From NCBI GenBank assembly GCA_023400335.1, contig JAEXFF010000006.1, forward strand, positions 1 through 15,279: a stretch of 15,279 bases of DNA, written 5' to 3'. The DNA comes from Bacteroidota bacterium (GTDB lineage Bacteria > Bacteroidota > Bacteroidia > Bacteroidales > Marinifilaceae). The position numbers were made by a program, and so were the translations under genes. The notes beneath the pieces are model-generated. The model made no database searches, was not told the DNA's origin, and saw only the letters and a list, made by a program, of their open reading frames with translations. How positions within the stretch are numbered: position 1 is the first letter of the stretch; each line of letters starts with the position of its first letter. Of this stretch, positions 8,252 to 13,094 are shown piece after piece.

Positions 8252-8788
8252 ATGGAAGATTTTCAGCATGTAGGTTATTCCAAGGAAGTGATAGAGTTTG
8301 TGGCTGTAGCAAAAGAATTTTGCGATTTTGTAGAGACAATACCTTCCATGGAGCGGCAAGATGTATTACAGCGGTTACAAAAGTTTATTCCTTTAATTTA
8401 TTTAAAGGGCAGTTTATTGCCTGTTTGCGAATGTGAGGAGGGTGGTTTGGCGGAAGATTCTGTTACGGAAGAACAATACAATTATCTTTTTGGGGAATTG
8501 CATCGTCTTTTTGGAGAATACGATGAGTATCTGGAGGTTTTTGATGATAATATGCAATACAGTGAAGCCCCGGTAATTCATTCAATTTCGGAAAAAACAT
8601 GCGATATATACCAGGACCTTAAAAATTTTATTACGACTTTTCGTTGTGGAATTCCGGAAGTTATCGGAGAAGCTTTGTGGATGTTGAATAATAATTTTGA
8701 GTTATATTGGGGAAAAGCTTGTGCAGAAGTACTGCGGGCTGTTCATCAGGCAGTATACCGCCTGACGGATGACGAAAGAAAAATGTAA
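8252..8788 (+). CDS. DUF5063-domain protein
   Basis: I recognise this as a member of a family of unknown function, DUF5063, found mainly in Bacteroidetes; the assignment is from memory. The 178-aa protein is soluble, rich in aromatic and acidic residues and probably mostly helical. It has no signal peptide, no membrane segment and no catalytic motif I can name. An aromatic stretch, NNFELYWGKACAEVLRAVHQ, near the C terminus is its most distinctive part. The next gene, a DEDD-type exonuclease, starts 30 nt downstream on the same strand; the two form an apparent operon from the promoter at 8228. This pairing suggests a role in nucleic-acid metabolism, but that is inference only. Confidence 0.75.
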   Translation: MEDFQHVGYSKEVIEFVAVAKEFCDFVETIPSMERQDVLQRLQKFIPLIYLKGSLLPVCECEEGGLAEDSVTEEQYNYLFGELHRLFGEYDEYLEVFDDNMQYSEAPVIHSISEKTCDIYQDLKNFITTFRCGIPEVIGEALWMLNNNFELYWGKACAEVLRAVHQAVYRLTDDERKM

Positions 8789-8818
8789 AGAAAAGTGAGA
8801 TACAAAGAGAATATTGAT

Positions 8819-9370
8819 ATGAAAGAAATGCAGGAATTACCTGCTTTTTCATACGAGGGGGAAGTGATTGTAATAGAAGAAGCAAACAAAGTGGAAGAAG
8901 CTGTGCATTATCTGGCAGCTCACCCTTTTTTGGGTTTTGATACGGAAACAAGACCGGCTTTCCACAAGGGGGAAACTTATCCTGTCAGTCTTTTACAATT
9001 AGCTGTACCGGAAAGAGTTTACCTTTTCCGCTTGAATAAATGCGGATTTCTTCCTTCTTTGCGGAATTTATTGGCGGAAAAACGAGTAGTGAAAATCGGT
9101 GTGGGCATTCGGGACGATATCCGGGCTTTGAGGAAACTGGGTAACTTTCAACCGGCTTCCTTTGTTGATCTGCAGGAATTTGTAGTCGGTTATGGTATTA
9201 GTGAGAAATCATTCTCTAAGTTAATGGCTATTGTTTTTCAGGTAAGAATATCAAAACGTCAGCGGGTTTCGAATTGGGATGCTTCTGCTTTGACCCCTTC
9301 CCAGATAAAATATGCGGCTACAGATGCCTGGGGAGCTCTGCGGATGTATGAGGAACTAAAGAGTCGATGA
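8819..9370 (+). CDS. 3'-5' exonuclease, RNase D-like (DEDD family)
   Basis: A single-domain 3'-5' exonuclease of the RNase D/DnaQ-like DEDDy group, 183 aa from the chosen ATG. The four acidic ligands and the tyrosine are visible: motif I FDTET (D41, E43), motif II GVGIRDDIRAL (D99 or D100), and motif III YAATD (Y165, D169). It lacks the C-terminal HRDC domains of full RNase D. The frame is open back to a GTG at 8795, adding 8 residues. I prefer the ATG at 8819, which has AAAGAGAA about 7-14 nt upstream and lies 30 nt after the DUF5063 stop. The substrate, RNA or DNA, cannot be told from sequence. The last 53 nt overlap tail to tail with the histidine kinase gene on the other strand. Confidence 0.88.
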   Translation: MKEMQELPAFSYEGEVIVIEEANKVEEAVHYLAAHPFLGFDTETRPAFHKGETYPVSLLQLAVPERVYLFRLNKCGFLPSLRNLLAEKRVVKIGVGIRDDIRALRKLGNFQPASFVDLQEFVVGYGISEKSFSKLMAIVFQVRISKRQRVSNWDASALTPSQIKYAATDAWGALRMYEELKSR

Positions 9371-10505
9371 AGGATTTGTCTGAAGTATCCGTGCTGCCGG
9401 GAATGGTAAAATAGAAAGTAGTACCTTCTCCCTCTTTCGATTTAAAGCGGAGCTTACCTTTGTTCAGTTTGATGAAGTCGCGGCTTAATAATAAACCCAG
9501 GCCACAACCTTTTTCATTCTTTGTGCCGTAAGTGCTGCATAATTGACCGTCTTTCAGGAGTTTTGACTGATTTTCCTTTGTAATTCCTTGTCCATTGTCT
9601 TTTACAGCTACAGTTACCTGTCCGTTGTGTTCTGTAAGCAGTATATTGACCTCTCCTCCCGGATAAGTAAATTTGATGGCGTTGGAAACCAGATTTCTCA
9701 AAACTGTTTTGATCATATCCTCGTCTGCATAAACGGAGATCGCTTTTTTGACATGATTGATCAAACTGATATTTTTAGAATTGGCGATGGTTGTAAACAG
9801 GGAAAGTACTTCCCGGATACTGACAGACAGGTCGAAATGGCTCCGGATTACTTTTGTTTTACCATTTAAATTCCGGCTCCAACGCAGAAGATTTTCCAAT
9901 AAATTAAAAGCTTGTTCTGTGGTTTCATTGATCATTTCGAATTTTTTCCGGATGCTGGCATTCCGGATTTTATCCTTTTGGCTTTCAATTATGGAGTTGA
10001 TCATTTTAATTGTGCCGATGGGCGCCCGTAAATCGTGAGCGATTACAGAATACAACTTATCCCGTGCCTCTATCGTTTCCTGTAAACGCTCATTCTGGCG
10101 CCGGATTGTCCGGTTGGCTTCCAGAAGTAATAATTGATGTTTTACCCGTAAAAGTAATTCTTTTTCCCGCAAAGGTTTTGTAATAAAATCCGTATAATCG
10201 AAATTCAAACATTCTGCAATAATAGAGTCGTCTTTTATGGAAGAAATAAAAATAATAGGGGTAGTACGGGTCGGGATTTTGTTCCGCAATTGGTGAATAA
10301 TTTTACATTCTGCCGCTGTAGAACCCGCCGGGGCCAATAAAATCAGATCCGGTTGGGATACTTTTGTTTTAAGGAGAGCCTCCTGTTCTTCCTGAATACA
10401 TTCAACATTGTATTGGGCTTTTTTCAATATACCGCTTATCTTTTCTTTTAAACGAAGAAGGGGGCAGATGAGTAATAATTGATATTTTTTACTGTTGAAA
10501 TGCAT
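9318..10505 (-). CDS. Histidine kinase with N-terminal pseudo-receiver domain
   Basis: A soluble sensor kinase of 395 aa with no membrane segment. Residues 8-125 have the receiver fold pattern, including the conserved lysine (FITK110P). The acidic pair is replaced (LLLIC14-P15, usually DD), and the phosphoacceptor aspartate in PDLILL is alanine (A58). It therefore should not be phosphorylated there and probably serves as an interaction or regulatory domain. A short coiled coil (about 125-150) leads to the HisKA domain with H157 in SVIAHDLRAP. The ATPase domain has the N box (N271, N275), G1 DNGQGI (303-308) and G2 GCGLG (333-337). The kinase half looks active. A 24-residue tail after the last strand is partly encoded over the exonuclease gene. 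It starts 10 nt after the upstream GAF-like gene, so the two are co-transcribed. No partner response regulator is in the window. Confidence 0.9.
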   Translation of the reverse strand: MHFNSKKYQLLLICPLLRLKEKISGILKKAQYNVECIQEEQEALLKTKVSQPDLILLAPAGSTAAECKIIHQLRNKIPTRTTPIIFISSIKDDSIIAECLNFDYTDFITKPLREKELLLRVKHQLLLLEANRTIRRQNERLQETIEARDKLYSVIAHDLRAPIGTIKMINSIIESQKDKIRNASIRKKFEMINETTEQAFNLLENLLRWSRNLNGKTKVIRSHFDLSVSIREVLSLFTTIANSKNISLINHVKKAISVYADEDMIKTVLRNLVSNAIKFTYPGGEVNILLTEHNGQVTVAVKDNGQGITKENQSKLLKDGQLCSTYGTKNEKGCGLGLLLSRDFIKLNKGKLRFKSKEGEGTTFYFTIPGSTDTSDKSFIDSLVPHTSAELPRHL

Positions 10506-10515
10506 AACTTATTTC

Positions 10516-11115
10516 TTAAAATCTATTTGTGGGCAATGGTGTGCTGAGCTGACGAGCTTGTTTTAATTTATAATTCATTTTTTTTAATATGAAATTTTTC
10601 TCCACATTGGCTGCAATGATGGCAGAGAAGGCGGTAAATAATTCAATTTCATCTCTGTCCCAGGTATTTTTGCAGGTGCAATGAGAGAAGGACAGAAATG
10701 AAAACAAATAACCCGAAAACAATGGAAATAGAAGAGATTCTTCTATTTCACATTCTTCCAGAAAACATTTTAATTCGTTACAATTTAAGTCCTGGGTATG
10801 ATGAATATATATATAATTGTGAGTGTTTAACTGATCTTCCAGATCTTGTTCAAAAAAACATTTCTGCTTTTTAATTTTGTTTTTCAACGGACTTAAAGAC
10901 GGTTTATGCCACTCGTGCAATAGGGTAAATGTCATGTCCGGGTAAATTTTTATAATATGAATTCTGTCGTTTTGACAATAAGTTCCGATCATTTGTAAGG
11001 CTTTGTCTAGATTCGACCGATAGTCGTGGTCTGTTGTCAGGGTGATATTTAATCTGGTTAAGAACTTCATATCAGAATTGTAATTCCTCTCCTCATTTCT
11101 CCGTTCTGTCTGCAT
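10516..11115 (-). CDS. GAF-like domain protein paired with the histidine kinase
   Basis: A 199-aa soluble protein that appears to be one GAF domain and little else. The pattern is an N-terminal helix (MKFLTRLNITLTTDHDY), a strand-rich middle, then LLFPLFSGYLFSFLSFSHC and the closing helix DEIELFTAFSAIIAANVEKN, as in GAF domains that precede histidine kinases. It has several cysteines (among them CNELKCFLEEC and HCTC), but no recognised cofactor motif. It lies 10 nt upstream of the kinase gene on the same strand, so it is probably the detached sensor domain of that kinase. An in-frame ATG at residue 16 is an alternative start, with a purine-rich GGAGAGG some 15 nt upstream of it. The GAF call is by pattern, not by search. 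Confidence 0.65.
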   Translation of the reverse strand: MQTERRNEERNYNSDMKFLTRLNITLTTDHDYRSNLDKALQMIGTYCQNDRIHIIKIYPDMTFTLLHEWHKPSLSPLKNKIKKQKCFFEQDLEDQLNTHNYIYIHHTQDLNCNELKCFLEECEIEESLLFPLFSGYLFSFLSFSHCTCKNTWDRDEIELFTAFSAIIAANVEKNFILKKMNYKLKQARQLSTPLPTNRF

Positions 11116-11290
11116 AAATTGAAATGTTAAATATATTCTTCATTTAAATAAAATATACACAATTGTTACAACTTATACCGTATCCCAAAGAAATGGGTTG
11201 CGCTAAAGGCCCTTTTTAACTTTTAAATTATTGAATAATATGAGGTTGCAACTTCTTTTAAATTCTTTATAATAAAAAAGAGATAAAAAA

Positions 11291-11321
11291 TTTGGTAGGT
11301 AGTGATAATTTCGTACTTTTG
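11291..11321 (+). promoter_or_regulatory. Promoter of the SRP RNA-tRNA unit
   Basis: TTTG at 11291-11294 and TACTTTTG at 11314-11321 are exactly 19 nt apart, matching the Bacteroidetes consensus TTTG-N19-TAnnTTTG. The predicted transcript start, about 11324, coincides with the 5' end of the SRP RNA stem. It is the best promoter in the window. Confidence 0.88.
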
Positions 11322-11322
11322 T

Positions 11323-11425
11323 GCCCGGGTAAGTCCTATGCGACCAGCTCCTGTCGAACTCCCCCAGGGTCGGAAGGCAGCAAGGGTAGATGGTTGTAGC
11401 GGTGCGACATAGTCCGCTTACCCGC
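11323..11425 (+). ncRNA. ffs: Signal recognition particle RNA (4.5S, small bacterial type)
   Basis: About 100 nt carry the conserved SRP RNA tip: the asymmetric and symmetric loops around CAGGGTCGGAAGGCAGCAAG. The two ends pair: CGGGTAAG (11326-11333) with CTTACCCG (11417-11424). The next helix uses CCTATGCGACC and GGTGCGACATAG. The size fits the short 4.5S type without an Alu domain. It forms the targeting particle with Ffh, whose receptor FtsY is encoded at 202-1152. No terminator follows; a tRNA starts about 2 nt later, so the 3' end is probably made by tRNA processing. Exact ends are estimated from pairing. Confidence 0.93.
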
Positions 11426-11427
11426 AT

Positions 11428-11501
11428 GCCTCTTTAGCTCAGCTGGCCAGAGCACGTGATTTGTAATCTCGGGGTCGTTGGTTCGAATCCGACAAGAGGC
11501 T
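11428..11501 (+). tRNA. tRNA-Thr(UGU)
   Basis: A 74-nt cloverleaf: acceptor stem GCCTCTT/AAGAGGC, D stem GCTC/GAGC, T arm GTTGG-TTCGAAT-CCGAC. The anticodon loop TTTGTAA gives anticodon UGU, which reads ACA (Thr). CCA is not encoded, which is common in this phylum. The anticodon stem CGTGA/TCTCG has a U-U mismatch at positions 29-41. It begins about 2 nt after the SRP RNA. Confidence 0.93.
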
Positions 11502-11605
11502 CAGGAAGAAAGGGTAGGGAAATAAAAAGAAAGTGGATAGACGGAGTCCATCTGCTTTTTTACTCGAAAGAACAGGATATGTGTTGTTGAGCATTTTCTT
11601 CGTTT

Positions 11606-11677
<72 letters not shown>

Positions 11678-11684
11678 CTCCGTC

Positions 11685-11710
11685 AGCCTGCATAATACGC
11701 AGGCTTTTTT
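11685..11710 (+). terminator. Terminator of the SRP RNA-tRNA unit
   Basis: AGCCTGC (11685-11691) pairs with GCAGGCT (11699-11705) around a 7-nt loop and runs into a stretch of six T residues (11705-11710). It lies 8 nt after tRNA-Thr(GGU). Confidence 0.9.
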
Positions 11711-11715
11711 ATTTA

Positions 11716-11751
11716 GTGACAAGGGGACGGTTCTTTTGTCACCTGATTTCA
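11716..11751 (+). repeat. REP-like repeat, copy 1
   Basis: This 36-nt element matches copy 2 (12380-12415) at 34 of 36 positions. Its ends GTGACAA (11716-11722) and TTGTCAC (11736-11742) form a perfect 7-bp inverted repeat around a G-rich centre GGGGACGG. It lies just after the tRNA terminator and before the acetyltransferase gene. Its form resembles REP elements mobilised by Y1-type (RAYT) transposases; no such transposase is in the window. Confidence 0.8.
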
Positions 11752-11795
11752 TAAAAAGAGTTTGTTCTCTTTGCGAAAATTTATAACACAATGCT

Positions 11796-12383
11796 ATGAC
11801 AGAAAAAGAAAAGGCTGCCCGGGGTTTATTATACGATGCCAATTACGACCCCGGTTTGTTGGAGGAGCGTCTTTTTTGTAAAGGAATACTATACGAGTAT
11901 AATCGTCTGCATCCTGCTTTACTGGAGGAGAGGGAGAAACTTATCAAAAAACTTTTGGGAAAGACCGGAAGGAATTTAATTATAGAACAGCCTTTTCTGT
12001 GCGATTACGGGTATAATATTGAGGTAGGGGAGAATTTCTATGCCAATACTCATTGTACCATTCTGGATGCGGCTAAAGTAACTTTTGGAGATAATGTATT
12101 CATCGCTCCCGATTGTGGTTTTTATACGGCGGGGCATCCATTGGATGTAGAGCAGAGAAATCAAGGTTTAGAATACGCTTTTCCCATAACGGTTGGAAAT
12201 AATGTATGGATAGGAGGGCAGGTTGTCGTTTTGCCGGGAGTAAGCATAGGAGATGATTCTGTTATCGGTGCCGGCAGTGTTGTATGCAAAAACATTCCTG
12301 ACGGGGTTATTGCAGCCGGTAATCCTTGTAAAGTTATCCGGGAAATTACCGATAAAGACCGGCAAAAATACCGCAAAGCGTGA
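11796..12383 (+). CDS. Maltose/galactoside-type sugar O-acetyltransferase
   Basis: An acetyl-CoA-dependent O-acetyltransferase of the Maa/LacA/NodL hexapeptide-repeat family, 195 aa, the usual length. The N terminus (MTEKEKAARGLLYDANYDPGL) is the Mac domain that precedes the left-handed beta-helix. The helix shows repeats such as IEVGENFYAN, ITVGNNVWIG and VSIGDDSVIGAGSVV. The catalytic histidine is H114 in TAGHPLD, and the end IAAGNPCKVIREI is typical. The true acceptor sugar cannot be told. The stop codon TGA lies inside REP-like copy 2, and copy 1 lies 44 nt before the start, so the gene is bracketed by repeats. Its start is a plain ATG with no strong ribosome site. Confidence 0.92.
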   Translation: MTEKEKAARGLLYDANYDPGLLEERLFCKGILYEYNRLHPALLEEREKLIKKLLGKTGRNLIIEQPFLCDYGYNIEVGENFYANTHCTILDAAKVTFGDNVFIAPDCGFYTAGHPLDVEQRNQGLEYAFPITVGNNVWIGGQVVVLPGVSIGDDSVIGAGSVVCKNIPDGVIAAGNPCKVIREITDKDRQKYRKA

Positions 12384-12437
12384 CAGGGGGGCGGTTCTTT
12401 TGTCACCTGATTTCACACAAAAGGTCCGTCCCCTTGT
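12380..12437. repeat. REP-like repeat pair (copy 2 and inverted copy 3)
   Basis: Copy 2 (12380-12415) repeats the element at 11716. Copy 3 (12417-12437) is the inverse of its core, matching the copy 1 core at 19 of 21 positions. Together 12383-12403 and 12417-12437 form a 21-bp hairpin with three G-U wobbles, one mismatch and a 13-nt loop, like a paired REP (BIME-type) unit. It sits between convergent acetyltransferase and rubredoxin genes, where it may end transcription from both sides. Confidence 0.8.
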
Positions 12438-12442
12438 ATTGT

Positions 12443-12607
12443 TTATTCTTCTACCGGTTCGAAATCTTCTTTTCCTACTCCGCAAAGGGGGCAAACCCAA
12501 TCATCCGGAAGATCCTCAAATGCTGTTCCCGGTTCTATTCCGCTGTCCGGATCCCCTTTTGCCGGATCGTAAATGTATTCACATACGGTGCAGATGTACT
12601 TTTTCAT
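12443..12607 (-). CDS. Rubredoxin
   Basis: A small cytoplasmic electron carrier with one iron held by four cysteines, used by anaerobes in oxygen and peroxide detoxification and other electron transfer. The 54-aa protein starts [15 protein letters not shown] and ends EDFEPVEE. The ligands are C6-x2-C9 and C39-P-L-C42, with the conserved aromatic core (Y4, Y11, Y13, F30, W37) and the PxxG..D turn. It is short enough to be missed by a gene caller with a length cutoff, yet it is complete. A perfect minus-strand -7 element, TATTTTTG, lies at 12651-12658, giving a leader of about 40 nt. The paired REP-like hairpin directly follows its stop. No rubrerythrin or other partner is next to it. Confidence 0.95.
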   Translation of the reverse strand: MKKYICTVCEYIYDPAKGDPDSGIEPGTAFEDLPDDWVCPLCGVGKEDFEPVEE

Positions 12608-12650
12608 AGTCACAATTTTTTAGTTTTTAAAATGATCTGTCTTTCCAAGA

Positions 12651-12658
12651 CAAAAATA
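12651..12658 (-). promoter_or_regulatory. -7 element of the rubredoxin promoter
   Basis: On the minus strand the bases read TATTTTTG, an exact TAnnTTTG, 44 nt upstream of the rubredoxin ATG. No TTTG box is seen at the usual -33 spacing. Confidence 0.5.
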
Positions 12659-12725
12659 GTATTTTAAAAGATATTTTTGCCTTTTTCTGAATTTATACGT
12701 GCTTTTTAAAAGAATGTTTATATAT

Positions 12726-12766
12726 AAAATACCCCCAAAAGCAGCTTTTACTTTTGAGGGTATTTT
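12726..12766. terminator. Bidirectional terminator after the polysaccharide-locus end
   Basis: A 16-bp stem with one mismatch (12726-12741 with 12751-12766) and a 9-nt loop, with A/T-rich outer ends that give U-runs on both strands; the plus strand continues ATTTTT. The stop codon of the aminotransferase remnant (12748-12750) lies in its loop. It probably ends minus-strand transcription coming from the aminotransferase region. Confidence 0.75.
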
Positions 12767-12915
12767 ATTTTTCCGATGAATTGATAACTTGTCTGAAATT
12801 GAATATTCAACTTTTCTTTGATTGTTGTTACAACGGTATCTCTATTTTCGTCCGTTAAGATCGATCCGGAAGGCAAGCACAGGCCTTGATTAAAAATGGC
12901 TTCGGCCGGATTTTC
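12748..12915 (-). pseudogene. C-terminal remnant of a DegT-type aminotransferase
   Basis: Reading the minus strand from 12915 to the stop at 12748 gives 55 residues. They include AEAIFNQGLCLPSGS and TDENRDTVVTTIKEKL. This matches the C terminus of the intact neighbour (SEAFFRCGLCLPSG, TDEDVTYIIEEIKR) in the family's last conserved block, GLCLPSG. An in-frame TAA at 12916-12918 lies just upstream, there is no start codon, and the sequence beyond shows no homology, so only the tail of a former gene survives. It differs enough from the neighbour to be a separate homologue, not a recent duplication. Confidence 0.85.
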
Positions 12916-13094
12916 TTAAGTTTAGGTTATGTAGGACATTGTCCGTTTAGGCTTCAAGTCCTCTTCGTTTAGGAGTGTCCATCGTGAATGGATAGACGAG
13001 AATAATAAATCAAATGAAACCAACTTCATTTTATTGTTTTATTTAGGCCTTATCTTATGAATTATTATAGAGTGAATATAGGAAAGATATTTGA
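12916..13094. other. Non-coding junction with short repeats
   Basis: This stretch joins the remnant aminotransferase to the intact one. It holds three copies of GTTTAGG (12920, 12945, 12967), each followed at varying distance by GTCC, and small inverted repeats GGAC-ATT-GTCC (12934-12944), TCCAT-CGTGA-ATGGA (12978-12992) and AAATGAA-ACCAAC-TTCATTT (13012-13031). I see no coding frame. Confidence 0.5.

Noticed and set aside
8795..8818. Upstream GTG start for the exonuclease
   Set aside because: An ATG at 8819 has a better purine-rich site and the extra 8 residues add nothing recognisable.
10500..10520. GAF-like gene and kinase as one gene split by a frameshift
   Set aside because: The kinase gene has its own ATG ahead of a complete receiver-like domain, and the GAF frame ends cleanly after its closing helix and a short tail.
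11203..11427. Minus-strand open frame of 74 codons
   Set aside because: It lies over the SRP RNA and its promoter, and the translation has no family resemblance.
11716..12437. Short CRISPR array
   Set aside because: Only two direct copies exist, 628 bp apart, with a gene between them and palindromic structure typical of REP elements.
12253..12667. Plus-strand open frames of 95-118 codons across the rubredoxin region
   Set aside because: They are antisense to rubredoxin, whose four cysteines and full length are unmistakable.
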